Source: Prionace glauca
Lineage: Eukaryota; Chordata; Chondrichthyes; Carcharhiniformes; Carcharhinidae
Assembly: GCA_037974335.1 (NCBI GenBank)
Contig: CM075760.1
Coordinates: forward strand, 60,270,515-60,334,514
Reading direction: 5' to 3'
DNA length: 64,000 nucleotides
Of this stretch, positions 21,690 through 33,539 are shown piece after piece (position 1 is the first letter of the stretch; every line of letters begins with the position of its first letter). The position numbers were made by a program, and so were the translations under genes. Below the pieces are notes generated by a model. That model had not been told where the DNA came from and did not search any database. It was given only the letters and a program-made list of their open reading frames with translations.

Positions 21690-23260
21690 CAAATTTAATC
21701 CCCATGAAATTTTCAAGGATGGCGACTACACCATCATAAATGGGAAGGACAGGAAGAACATGGGCTTAGCTGCAGAATGCAAAATTCCCTCTGCATTGCC
21801 AAATTAAATACTCCCAAGTCAGGAATAGCATGAATCAGTACAAAGTGAATCTCCCTCTACACTATTCAAATCAAACATTCCCGGAACAGTATCGTGTATA
21901 GAAACAAAGTGAACCTCCTTGTACAAAGTCTGCTCAAACAAAATGAAGGCAGAAAGAGAATGGACTCTATTCGACGTAAAACCTCTCATACACTATTCCT
22001 TTAGAGATTAGGGCGGCAGATGCTCGGTACAGGGAAAAATCGGCTACACACTTCAATAAAACACATCCAGGTCAGGTACAATAGAGATTAGGTACAGATT
22101 AAATCTTGATATTGACAAAGTCACAACAAACATTCAAAAGGCAGCTGCAGTTAGTTTAGATGCAGAGTAAATATTCCTCGACACTGTCCAGTCAAATACT
22201 GCAAGGACAGGGACAACACCGGCTAAATCTAGGGAAAGGTCCCTTGGTGCTGACACATCGAATTCTTATCATTAGCTACAGCCGAAATGAGATGCAGAAG
22301 AAAATGTAGCAAACATTTCAAGAAAATGGAGTGTTCAAGAGACTTTTTAGAATAAATCTCACTCCTGGATTCAAATTAATTTAATTATATATTTTAGAAG
22401 CCTGTAACTCTGGCTGAGAGAATACATTGGACAGATATTGACTTTATCTGTGGAGTGAAGACGATGAACCATCGTGGAGAGACAAGACACAGAAACAGAC
22501 AGGAGAAAGACAGAGAAACAGCTGAAACACAGGAGGTGTTCTGTGTTTTCTGTGTCATTTTATTTCGGGATCAGAGGAATTATTTCCTCATTCCGAACAT
22601 AGATATCATCATGATGTTTTTCCTCACATAACTGATGAATAAATAATGTTGAAAAACAATCATTACTGGAATCCGTTGATTGATTTGCATGGTTCTCTCT
22701 ATTTCTGTGCTGTGTTGGTGGGGAAATATTTGTTGTGTTTTTGTCAATCAACAATCTCATTTGGAATTACTATTCTTATATTTAGTTACATAAATACCTC
22801 ACTGTTTACAATGAAATGTTCATGACAGAAAAACCAGATAAACCGTCACTTATTGATCAGTTTCAACTCAAAATAGCGATTTATTTTTAAGAATATTAAT
22901 AGTTGGTTCAAAATGAATAGAAACTTTTGAACATTTATAACACCAGTTGTATTTGATTGAAGAAAATTATACATTTCATTTCAGAATGAGTTCTGAAAAT
23001 TCTGATGTCACAATTTATAAAGCATCTCTGAGCAGGCAGATATTCCACTGAATGTTAATCTGATTGAGGATTTAATCTGTTTAAACTAGACAAGTTCAAT
23101 TTAAAAACAACACAGATCTGATGTCCGAAGTACTCCTGTTACAAATAGAGATCCCACTCACACGAGGGAAGAATTTAAAAAAAGTGTGGTTATCACTAAG
23201 AGAAACTATTAGCTTTGCTCCCTCACAGGCGACGGGGAAACAGGTTCGTTCCAACCTTGG
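21690..23260. other. Intergenic stretch, nothing recognised
   Basis: AT-rich DNA without a supportable gene. The short frames have no recognisable domain. Confidence 0.5.
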
Positions 23261-23264
23261 GTGA

Positions 23265-23890
23265 CTGTGTGTGGTTTTCACATTCTATCCATATCCATGT
23301 GGGTTTCCTCCGAGTGCTCTGGCTTTCTATCATAGACCCAGGATGTGTAGGTTAGGTGGATTGGCTATGATAAATTGCCCCTTAGCGTCCAATGATGTGC
23401 AACGTAGAAACATAGAATCCCTACAGTGCAGAAGGAGACCATTCAGTTCATCAAGTCTGCACCAGCTATCCAGCAAAGCATCCTTCCCAGGTCCAAGGTG
23501 GATTGTCTCTGCTCAATTTCTTATTGGTGTTCGACGATGTGTAGGTTCAGGGGATTAGCCTGTGATTATGCGTCGTTGTCAGGATAGGGTGAAGGCTGGA
23601 CCCAGGTAGTTGCTCTGCTGGAGAGCCACTGCATAGTTGTTAGACCAAATGGCCTGCTTTTGAACTGCAGGGATTCTATGATGTTATTTTGTTGTGATCA
23701 GGCACAAGCTTGACTATGTTCGCATTAATCTCAACGCTTCCAAAGAATTACAACGTTCATTGTGGTGGAACTTGCATTTATAGAACACTTTACCCGACCT
23801 CATGTCGTCCTAAAGTTTGAGTGGCGCAGGCGTGGAAGGCCGAAGGTCCTGTTTCCTGTGCTGTATTGTTCTTTGCTCTTTGTTTGTTCT
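23265..23890 (+). mobile_element. Composite of SINE and LINE 3' fragments
   Basis: CATGTGGGTTTCCTCCGAGT and GTAGGTTAGGTGGATTGGC belong to the tRNA-derived SINE also seen at 48150 and 55190. CATAGAATCCCTACAGTGCA and the end AAGGCCGAAGGTCCTG belong to other dispersed repeats. The pieces are nested and decayed. Confidence 0.55.
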
Positions 23891-24499
23891 TAAAACTCAC
23901 TGATGTCCTTTTGATGAATTTAGTCACAGCAGGTAATTTGCGTACAGCAACCTACCACAAACAGAGATGTGATAACTTGACAGTAAATGTGTAATTTTGT
24001 TTGAAGAATCAGTATTAAGGTAGAACATTGGAGAGAACAGTTTTGTTCTTTAGAATTATATCAATGAGATTTTGTATCCTGGCATCGATCTTTAATGTGA
24101 ATCTAGTTCTCTTTCTGATGATGCACATTGACCTGTTGAGTAACATTTGTGTTGTTTTCGCTTTAGATTTCCAGAATCTGCAGCACTTTACCCTGTTGTT
24201 ATTGACCCACTGGATATGAGCATCACTGACAAAGCCAACATATAGTTGTCCCTGCGAAGAAGGCGATTGTGAACTACCATGTTGAAACCTGCCCTCTGGA
24301 TGATTTTATTATTTGATTTTCTATAGCTGCTTTGATACAAATGACTGACCTGCCCGGCAATTTCAGTCGTGGCTAAGAGTTATTTTCATCACAGTGGAAC
24401 TGGAGTCTATGTAGTACAGACAGGATAAATATAGCAATCTTCCATTTCCAGTTATTTCCAAAGAAAAGATGCCGTTTGAAGTATAAAAGCAAATTACAG

Positions 24500-24662
24500 C
24501 AAATTGAAAACAAAAGACAAAATACTGGAAACTCTCAGCAGGCCTGGCAATATTTGTGAGGATTGAAAAAAGCTGACGTTTCGAGTCCAGATGACCTTTT
24601 GACAAAGCTTCTCTCTCCTGACTGATGCTGCCAGAGTTGCTGAGATTTTCCAGGATTTCCTC
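24500..24662 (-). mobile_element. Dispersed repeat fragment abutting the V pseudogene
   Basis: The string GACGTTTCGAGTCCAGATGA also occurs at 49117, and the surrounding text is dispersed-repeat-like. It adjoins the point where the V pseudogene ends in framework 3, so its insertion probably truncated that gene. Confidence 0.5.
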
Positions 24663-24913
24663 TTTACGTTGTTTGAAGTGTCTTTGGGCGGAGTAAATAG
24701 ATTCTGAATCCCTGGGGCGGAGGAATTGTAGGTTCTTCCAAGACAATCATACTGAAGAAAACACTGTGAACACTCCCCAGGGACTGATCAGACCCAGACT
24801 ATCCTGTTGCTGCCAATATTGAACTCTTTGTCTTTACAGCTCAGTCTCAGGGAGCCTCAAGGATGCCCGGTTTCTGCCTCTGGCTGAGTCAACACAACCT
24901 CCGATTCGACACT
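24663..24913 (-). pseudogene. IGHV: Immunoglobulin heavy chain V pseudogene
   Basis: The minus strand reads VESEVVLTQPEAETGHP, then a stop, then GSLRLSCK, FNIGSNRIVWV, another stop, and later SSAPGIQNLFTPPKDTSNN. This aligns with the intact V at 14905-15227 from the leader remnant into framework 3. Two in-frame stops, a damaged framework 2/CDR2, loss of the acceptor (no CAG) and truncation before the second Cys make it non-functional. No J or recombination signal was found nearby. Its 5' flank is paralogous to that of the working V, so it is a relic of a duplicated V or of a lost cluster. It is a host gene remnant. Confidence 0.85.
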
Positions 24914-24954
24914 TTATAAAATATGAAAAAAACTATGAAAACAAAACGTCACGC

Positions 24955-25258
24955 ACCCCGGGCATACTGAATCATCTTTTGCCATCGGGGACAGATACAA
25001 TATTTGAGGAAACGTGCAAACTGATTCAAAAACAACTTCTTTACTGTTGCAATCAGATTACTGAATGGACCTACATCGCATTAAATTGATTTTTTTTCTC
25101 GACCCTAGCTATGACTGCAACATAACATTCTTCACTCTCTCCCGTCCTGCCCTATGTACGGTATGCTCCATCTGTATGTAGTGCAAGAATGAATAATTTT
25201 CACTGTGTACTAATATATATGATAATAATAAATCAAATTAAATCAAACAAAATATATC
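24955..25258 (+). mobile_element. LINE 3' end fragment inserted in the pseudogene's leader intron
   Basis: It matches the repeat at 53275-53515: decayed frame for a C-terminus of the NSFFPVAVRLLNE type, then CTAGCTATGACTGCAACAT and a tail of AATCAAATTAAATCAAAC. It separates the V pseudogene from a block (25300-25400) that still resembles the leader intron of the working V. Confidence 0.65.
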
Positions 25259-25719
25259 AAAAATACTGAGAATTATTCCCAGTTAATTGATTGCTGGCAC
25301 CGGAACATTCAAGAGACAGACTAACACTGAGGCAGTGACAGTGAAATCCATTGTAACGTCTCTGCTAGTCCAAGAGGTGAAATTGCATTTGAGCACCTGT
25401 ATTAGAGAGAAAAAATAATAATTTGATTGTAAATTAAGTCCCTTCATTTCTGCATCCCTTCACAATGGAATAAACATAAAGAAAATGACATTACCTTATT
25501 GGGGTGAATACGTCACTCTGATCCGCAATAATTTTGAGTTTCTAGCACATTGCAGCAAAAATATAATTCATTAGAGGAATTATTATCGATTTATGTAACT
25601 AAATGCTGGGATGATTGTATTTCAGGTGTGGATAGCTATCACTGTAATTTGAGACCGGATGTACGAAGAAGAGAAGAATTGGCCTCCTGTTATTGTCGCT
25701 GACAATTCATCCAATAACT

Positions 25720-26330
25720 GCATTAATATTTTCAGGACCTGGCTTCGAATCCCAGAACAACAGGTGGTTGAATTTAAATTCAGTCAAAACATCTGGAAAT
25801 AAGAATCTACTTTTCAGCGTGATATCACTGTCGATTGTGTAAAATAAAACCTATTGCTTCACTAATGAATTTTCGAGAAGGGGATCTGCCGTCCTTAACT
25901 AGTTTGGCCTATCTGCAATTCCAGAGCCACGGCAATGTGGTTGGCTCTCCATTGCCCTTGGAAAGAGGTAGGCAATAAATTCTGGTCATCCAGCGGTGCC
26001 CTTGTTCATAGAATCCCTACAGAGCAGAAGGAGGCCATTTTGCCTATCGGGCTCGCACCGATACCATTCCAACCCAGGCCCTATCCCCAACACCCAACTA
26101 TGTGCCCTGCTAATTCCCTTGATATTATGGGTCAATGTATGGGTCATTATGGGCCAATCAACCTAAATGACACATTATTTGACAGTGTGAGTAAACAGGC
26201 AGACAATAGGAGAATGTGCACACTCCACACAGGTAGTGATTCCACATAGACCAAAATCTGGAATTGAAACTGTGTCCCTGGCACTTTAAGGCAGAAGTGC
26301 TAACAAAGATGTCGCCGTGCAACTCACAAA
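25720..26330. mobile_element. Composite of SINE fragments
   Basis: It contains CATAGAATCCCTACAGAGCA followed by GAAGGAGGCCATTTTGCC and, later, GAGAATGTGCACACTCCACA, pieces of two dispersed SINE-like repeats. The block is absent at the matching place near 16.1 kb. Confidence 0.55.
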
Positions 26331-27599
26331 TATATTCAAAAATGAAAATCCTCGTATGACGCAATGTTACGCCTTATATTTCCCCAATAGTTATTTAACC
26401 CTGTGAAAATTAACGGTGAAAGAAAACTGGTTGACTTATGATTACTTGAGTTGACAGAGAAACATGAAATTAAAATCGACTTTGGACAGAGAATTTAATG
26501 AATCAGAACGGACACGGGGATCAGGAAAGTTCTCCGTCAGCATCCAAATCAATACAGCTCATTTTATTAGCCACTGGCTGTCTAACATTCACTGGTAGTG
26601 TGAAAACAGGATATCAGGACTTTGCGGCAAATTGCACAATATCACAAGAATAAATGTTTTATCTCCCACTGAACCAGGTTATGAACGGGTCATTTCTTCA
26701 CAGATTGGCAGCTACGATAGGGACTGGTAAATGATCGAAATCAGATTGCGCTGCACAACAGAACATGGATCTAATCAAATGTAAGAGAGGGGCAGAGCAC
26801 TGAGAATATTCCAAGAATCCGTGCAGTTGAAGGCAGTTATATGGTTTTCTTCTACTTTTACTTATTTTCATTTTGGGGCCTTTACACTGATCTCATTAGA
26901 CTGAGGGATTGGGAACAACAAAATCTCCTCCATGCACATCACGCAGTAGCTCACAACATGGCTTTAATTGTTGAAAGGACATTTATTTGCAAGTTATAAA
27001 AATGAAATAGTACCTGGTCATTTTACTAGTTTCTGATATTGTTTAATCACATAGTGAACAGTGCGTTCATTTAAAATATTTGCTGAGAAAGAATACAAAG
27101 TAAAACGTGTCTTTCTTGTGGGAAATAAACAATTATTATATTACTGACTAAGTTCCAATCTATCCTTACAGATTCACGTTAATCTGTCCGACGCAGTATT
27201 TGGCGGCAGTCCAACCTGCTGCCAAACACCCGAAAATATTTGCAGGAAGCATCTGACGGTGTTTGTTCAGTAACTCAAAGATCTGTTTACTCAGTGCTGA
27301 GCGCTTGGCTGCAAGCCAACTTCAATCTCGTAGCATTGTCAATGGGGCCTATTTATAAACAAATCTGCCCAGCAACAGTACTGCAGGAAACTTACTGATC
27401 TTTTAATTTGTAAACCTGTACCAATGTTTCCCATTTCTTAGGAAAAGAAAGTTTCCAGCTTCTCCAGCACCTTGGTAGCAACAATCATGATCTCTTCAAC
27501 ACAACCAAACACTGTGATCGTTGGATCGAAATAGATACAGGCAGATTGCGAGAGTTGATACAGAGAGATGATATATTTTATACTACATAAACATGTATG

Positions 27600-27800
27600 C
27601 TTGTGTTTTATTTCATTTATTCTTCCATGGGATGTGGGGATCTCTGAGAAGACCAACATTTGTTTCCTGTTCTCAACTTATTTTCAGCAGAGTGGTATTC
27701 CTGGGCATCTCAGAAGGCTTTGCCCAGTTACACATACTGCTGTCCGGCTAGAGTCACATCCTGCTGATGGTGGATCTTCAAATCGAAGCTGGAAAGAGTG
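27600..27800 (+). mobile_element. SINE-like repeat, decayed
   Basis: TTCTTCCATGGGATGTGGGG and the following body match the repeat type at 6258 and 17280. Confidence 0.55.
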
Positions 27801-27973
27801 AAAATGATGAGGTTGATGAGAGTGGATTGTTATATTTGGAACATTGTGAAATTGATTTGTGCACAACTTGACATTTTCCAGACAAAGCACACAGCCAAAC
27901 ACACACCCACACATTCTCTATTGTTCTCATTCTGTCTCACAGATTGTCTTCTTTTCATATACACATGCACGTA

Positions 27974-27974
<1 letters not shown>

Positions 27975-28043
<69 letters not shown>

Positions 28044-28046
28044 CAT
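27975..28046. repeat. (CA)n microsatellite
   Basis: About 72 bases of nearly pure CA dinucleotide repeat with one G interruption near the end. Confidence 0.97.
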
Positions 28047-28283
28047 AGGAATACACACATTTTCCTTCAACTTAAGACTCCACCTTGCCTTCTTGGGAGG
28101 ATTCAGAGATAATGACCCCAACTATCTTTCAGGTGGGTGATGAAGAAATAAACGTTCCCAATGCCATGATTGCCGAACTGGACGTTAAAGATTCCATGGT
28201 CTCCAACAGGGCTTTGATCAACATTCTTCCTTCTAACCAGGATTAACACAATTATAGCAACATGAATTGAGGTATTTTGCTCT

Positions 28284-28990
28284 GAGGCTGGATTGGCAAT
28301 ATAGGAACAGGAGTGGGCCATTCAACTCCACAGACTCGCCCCGGCATTCTTTAAGATCTTGGCTGATCTGTCTCCAAATTCCACGTACCTGCCCATGGCC
28401 CTTATCCCTTGATACCCTTGCTCAATTAAAAAAAAACCTTAGACTTAAATTTAACAATTGAGCCAGCACCCACCGGCGTTTGAGGAACAGAGTTCCAAAC
28501 TTCGCCACTCTCTGTGTGTAGAAATGCTTTGTATCAACTCTCCTGCATGGCTTGGCCTTTTTTTAAAAAATATGGCCCTTGATTCTCGAACTTTCAACTG
28601 ACGGAAACATATGATCCTTATGCACCCTGTCCTTCCCTGTAAATATTTTGTTGATTTCTGTGAGCGCACCCTTCAAACTTTTGAATTCGAGCGAAAACCT
28701 CTGAATTTGTCTAAATTCTCCTCGCAACCCTTAAAATCAGATATAATTCTTGTAAACCTGTATTGAATTCCTTCCAGGGTGAACACGCTTCCAAAGTTTG
28801 TTGCCCATACCTGCTCAGAGTTCTGTAATTGGGGTCTAACAAAGATTTTGCACAATTGCAGCACAACATCTGCATCCCTGTACTCCTACCCTTTAGATAT
28901 GAAGACCAGCATTCCTTTGGCCTTCTTGACTGTATTCTGCATCAGTTCGTGGCATTTTAAGAAGCTCTGCACCGGAATTCCATATCTCGC
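28284..28990 (-). mobile_element. Old CR1-like LINE, C-terminal part and 3' end
   Basis: The minus strand has IFVRPQLQNSEQVWATNFG, then FTLEGIQYRFTRIIS, the usual CR1 C-terminal motifs. The 3' end (GAGTGGGCCATTCAACTCC on the plus strand) matches other CR1 copies. Confidence 0.7.
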
Positions 28991-29784
28991 TGGGCATTAA
29001 CTGAATTTAACTTTGTACTTTCTAAAAAAAATCTTAATCAATATCAGTTGGATATTTGTCTATTTTTGTAACTATTTAAGTCGCTGATGAATATTGTAAA
29101 TAATTGAGGGGGCTCGATAGATTCCGATTGGACACCACCTCACCTACATTATTCAACAGCGTACAGAGACAATTCTTTGCACCTTTAATTTTGGCACCTT
29201 CCACAGAAGGGGATGTGGTATTATATCTATGGGCATGAATTCTTGATGCATTAGTATCATTGATCATACCGGATAATGACATTGTCACAGTTAACTGTAA
29301 TTGCAGAGTTTTGCCAGCAGATGGAACTGCAATCTTGATCAGTTAACTTTAGATGATTCAGGCACTGCTTCAATAAACACTACACTGGACTCTGTGTCCG
29401 TTCATTTTGAATTGGCCTCCATATGTACATATGTGGAATGGGCCCTGACTCTGATTATAATATAATATATCACATGGCACCTTGTTTCAACTAATTTGCA
29501 CCGGTACGTGTCAATATATACATCACACGATCACTCTGATCCGAATTTTTATCGGCAGGATGTAACGTTGCAGTTCTCCCGCACACGGCCCTGAATGGTA
29601 GTTTAAAATAAACGCAGCAGAAGTCTCAAATAAAATCCCAATTTTTAAGATGGGGGAGCTCAGCAAGAAGGAAAAATAACAAGACTGAAACAATTGCTAA
29701 TATTTTCAGCCAGAAGTGCCAAGAGGATGTTCCATCGCGGCCTCCTCCTAAGGTATCACAGATGCCAGTCTCCGAGCAGTTCAA
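28991..29784. other. Intergenic stretch, nothing recognised
   Basis: No gene or RNA is visible. Around 29380-29480 there is weak similarity to the degenerate array described at 19980. Confidence 0.4.
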
Positions 29785-29912
29785 CTCATTTCACATGATA
29801 ACATAGGAAGATAGGGACAGGATAGGGACAGGAGTTGGTCATTCATCTCCTGGAGCCCGCTCGGTCATGCAATATGATCATGAGTGATATGTGGCCTAAC
29901 CCCATGTTAAAA
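29785..29912 (-). mobile_element. LINE 3' end fragment
   Basis: GGGACAGGAGTTGGTCATTC followed by CCCGCTCGGTCATGCAATAT is a decayed CR1-like 3' end read on the minus strand. Confidence 0.5.
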
Positions 29913-30459
29913 GCATTGGACAATGTAAAGATTATTCGTCCTGACAATACTTCAGCAACAATAATAATGATTTTTGCTCTGTGACTAGCTGTGCCCCAGC
30001 CAATCTATTCAAGTACAGCTCTGACACTATGAAAGACACAACATTGTGGAATTTTGGCAGACATGTGTGATCACAAAAGGCAGGACAAATTCAACTCGAC
30101 CAACTTCCGCCCAATGAGCGGAACTCGGCCAACGTAGTAGAAAGTATCAAGGATTATTGAATAACCAATAATAATAATGATAATGATCATAATGTGCTCA
30201 GTAATGCTCTGTTTGGGTCCCACTAGGAGCACTCATTTCCAGAAATCATTTACACTTATTCCAAATATAGTATAAATAACTGATTTAATAAAGTGAGGTG
30301 AGAGAGCCTGCCCTCGACATCAGTGCAGCACTTGATGACTGTCACAACAAGGACCCTGAGCAAAGCTTCAATCAATGGGGACCCGGGGGAAAATATTTCA
30401 CTGGCCACAGTCATACCGAGCACAGAGTAAGATGGTTCTGGTTGTTTAAAGCCAATCAT
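29913..30459. other. Intergenic stretch, nothing recognised
   Basis: No gene or repeat identified. Confidence 0.4.
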
Positions 30460-32430
30460 CTCAGTCTCAGAGTCAGAAAGGTTAACAGCATGGAAACAGG
30501 TCTTTCGGACCAACTTACCCATGCCGCCCTTTTTTTAAAAAACACCAAAACTAATCCCTATTGCCTGCACTTGGCCCATATTCTTCTATACCCATCTTAC
30601 CCATGTAACTGGCTTAAATGCTTTTTAAAAGACAAAATTGTAACAACGTCTACTACTACCTCTGGCAGCTTGTTCCAGACACTCACCACCCTCTCTGTGG
30701 AAACAAATGCCCCTCTGGGCACTTTTGCATCTCTCCCCTCTCACCTTAAACCTGTTCCCTCTAGTTTTAGATTCCCCTATCGTTGGGACAAGATATTGAC
30801 TATCTTGCTGATCTGTATCCCTCATCGTTTTATAGAAGTCTATAAAATCACCCCTTAGCCTTCTACACCCCACAGAAAAAAAGGTCTAGTCTCTCCAACC
30901 ACTCCTTATAAATCAAACCATCAAATCCCGATAGCATCTTAGTAAATCCCTTCTGCATTCTTTCTAGGACCGGAGTAACTGCAGTAAGACTTCCCTAATT
31001 CTGAATTCATGTCTTCTTGCAACAAGATTGCTTGTTGTACTTGCCTCTAAAATTTCATTGACTGGTGCAAAAGGACACCCAGATCCATTTTTACATCACA
31101 CTTCCTAATATATGTTGCTTTCGGCTTTACACACCAGTATATAACTGTACATTTATCCCCGTTGTAAGGCATCTGCTCCGTGTTCACCCATTCACTCAAA
31201 TTGTCCAGATCACATTGAAGCTCTCCTCCCTGCACCCCCCCCCCCCAGCCCCCCCGCGCTACCCCCAGGACCCTCCTCACGATTCACACTTTTGTCAAAC
31301 TTTGTATCGCCTGCCATTTTGGACATACTACAATTGAGTGCCTCATCCAGATCCCACTGGCCACAGTGCCGAGGACCTGGGTTAATACCTCGGTTTGGGT
31401 CATTGCTGTACGCTATCTGCACGTTCTCTCCGTGTCTATGTGGGTTTCTTCCAGGTGCTCAGGTTTCCTCCCACAGTCCCAATGTCATTATGCGTAGGTG
31501 CATTGGCATAAATCCTCCTTCAGGTGTGTGTCGCCGAAAATGACCTGGAGTGTGGCGTCTCAGGGATTTTCATTGGAACCTCATTGCAATGTTACTGTAG
31601 CGTACTTGTGATGAATAAATAAAGTAAGTTGGGATCCTGTGGTACCCCACTAGGAGCTGAAAAAACACTCGGAAAAAATCCTTATCTACTTCCACTCTCA
31701 CTTTCTTATCTGTCAATAATTTATATACCTCTGCCTACACGTTACCTTAATTTGGCCTTCTAATATATTATGAGAAACCTTCCCAAATGTCTTCTGAAAG
31801 TGAAAATACACCACGTACGGTGGTCCACCCCCTACCCTTTGCCAATTCTATCATTTATACGAACTAAAAAACGCAAGTATGTTTGTTAAGAATAGCATGG
31901 CTTTCTTAAGATCATCTTGTCTTCATCCAACTCCGTTGATGCCTTTCAAATATTTTGCTATCATATCTTTGATAACAGTCTCTGACATCTTCACTGATAC
32001 ACAAATCAGGCTGTAATTCACCATTGTTACTCTCTCTTCCATTGTATACATTGGAGTTACAATCTGTAGGAACTGCTCCAGAGTGTATCGAATTTTAGAA
32101 GATGAACACCAATGCATCCAATATTCTCCGGGGCCATTTCCCCTCATACTTAGGGATGTAGATTATCAGGCCCTGGTGATTTTTTAGCTTTTAACCGTAT
32201 CAATTTCACCAGCATGATTTTTCTACTAACACCATTATTCTTCAATGCCGTCTTCCAACTATCCCCTTGGTTCCATAACATTTTTTGAAGGGTACTTGTG
32301 TCCTCTTTTGTGAAGATGGAGTCAACCTTTGTTGTCTATTCCACCAACATTTCTTCCTTCCCCACTATAATTTCTCTGGTTTCTGAATGCAAATTTCGTA
32401 CATTTGTCTTCATTAATCTTTGTCCATTCA
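30460..32430 (-). mobile_element. CR1/L2-like LINE, decayed, with a nested SINE
   Basis: Reading the minus strand from the right, one sees the pre-reverse-transcriptase region, SETVIKDMIAKYLKG (near 31960), a SGVPQDP-type motif (near 31650), DLDNLSEWVNTEQMPYNG (near 31190) and RRLRGDFIDFYKTMR (near 30850). The order fits one element about 2 kb long. A SINE at 31360-31623 interrupts it. Stops and frameshifts are frequent. Confidence 0.7.
31360..31623 (+). mobile_element. tRNA-derived SINE-like insertion inside the LINE
   Basis: CTGCACGTTCTCTCCGTGTC followed by CAGGTTTCCTCCCACAGTCC is the body of the SINE seen at 48150 and 55190. The tail is GATGAATAAATAAAG. Confidence 0.65.
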
Positions 32431-32489
32431 AATATTCATAGATGCTTTTATAAGTAGTTTATTTTTAAAAAAAAGTCACAGATCAGGCT

Positions 32490-32735
32490 TACATTAGCAC
32501 TGCAATGGAGTTACCGTGAAATCCCCAAGTCACCACAGTCTGGAGCCTATCCGGGTGAATTCTTCTGACCAACACAGAATCTGCATGGAAGTCGGAGAAC
32601 TCAGAGGACACCCACGTAGACACGGGGAGAACGTGCAAGCTCACCCAGGCAGTCTCCCAAGAGGGCAATCGAATCCGGGCCGCTGTGAAGCAGCAATGCT
32701 CACCACTGTGCTACTGTGCCGCCATTGTATGTGTA
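32490..32735 (-). mobile_element. tRNA-derived SINE, reverse orientation
   Basis: GACACGGGGAGAACGTGCAA and the end ACCACTGTGCTACTGTGCCG are the reverse complement of the SINE body and its tRNA-like head (compare GGCACAGTGGTTAG at 55204). Confidence 0.7.
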
Positions 32736-32969
32736 ATGTTCCCTGCAGTTTTACTCTCATAATCTATTTCCACCCCCCCATCATGTTGTCTTCATTCGTT
32801 TAATTCACAATCCTCAGGCCTGCTGCTTTTTCTGACAATTGTCTATACTTTATAAGTAAGAAGTAAAGTTCCCTCTCCTTAAAGCCACTAGAGAAGATGA
32901 GCTTTGATGAAATATGATTGTTATTAATTACAGAAGAATGTTTATTTTAGTTGAATCAAATTAATTGAA

Positions 32970-33080
32970 TTGAAATTCCCCAGCTGTCTAGTTGGAATTT
33001 GAACTCCTGTCCCCAGAGCATTATTTCAAAATTCTATATTACCAGTTTAATAATAATATTGCTACAATTAGATATCATCG
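32970..33080 (+). mobile_element. SINE tail fragment
   Basis: GGAATTTGAACTCCTGTCCC and CAGAGCATTATTTCAAAATT match the tail of the elasmobranch SINE type at 6258. Confidence 0.5.
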
Positions 33081-33275
33081 CATCTAATAATGAAATAATT
33101 GAACATTCATCACTGGGCCACAGGTTGGATCATGAGTTCAGGTATCTGTTGTGGGAATTGAACATATTACCGTCTGTTTCAAAAATGATGCAGATTCCTG
33201 TGAGATAAGACTGTGAACTGATCACATTTTGTGTTTTACATTGTGCCATTTAGTTCACTGTGTCTAAAGTGTGAG

Positions 33276-33535
33276 CACAGTAAAAAGTTTGACAACAACA
33301 GGTTTTAGACCAACCGATTTATTTGATAATATTCTCACAAGCAAGCAAGCTTTCGAGGTTACATTATATGCGCTGTCTGAGGCCAGAACTCTCCATTCAC
33401 CTGACGAAGAGGGTAACCTCGAAAGCTTGCTTGCTTGTGAGAATATTATCAAATAAATCGGTTGGACTAAAACCTGGTGTTGTCAGACTTTTTACTGTGT
33501 TTACGCCAGTCCAACGCCGGCACACCCACATCATG
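33276..33535. mobile_element. Foldback element with 87-bp arms
   Basis: The left arm (33276-33362) and right arm (33413-33500) are near-perfect reverse complements, sharing TTGATAATATTCTCACAAGC and CAAGCAAGCTTTCGAGGTTAC. The loop is about 50 bases. The outer flank ACGCCAGTCCAACGCCGGCA matches the element at 20366, inverted. No coding capacity is visible. Confidence 0.8.
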
Positions 33536-33539
33536 TCTA

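Larger units (their letters stand above)
25300..27870. other. Paralogous 5' flank of the V pseudogene
   Basis: Shared blocks with 15.3-18.08 kb are listed in that entry. This copy differs by a SINE-like composite at about 25720-26330 and by scattered substitutions. No intact leader exon remains. Confidence 0.75.

Noticed and set aside
27830-28140. Several frames around the CA microsatellite
   Set aside because: Translations of CA/GT repeats (VCVCVC, THTHTH) are low complexity, not genes.
30298-30858. 186-codon plus-strand open frame
   Set aside because: It is antisense to the decayed LINE at 30460-32430, whose minus-strand motifs are clear.
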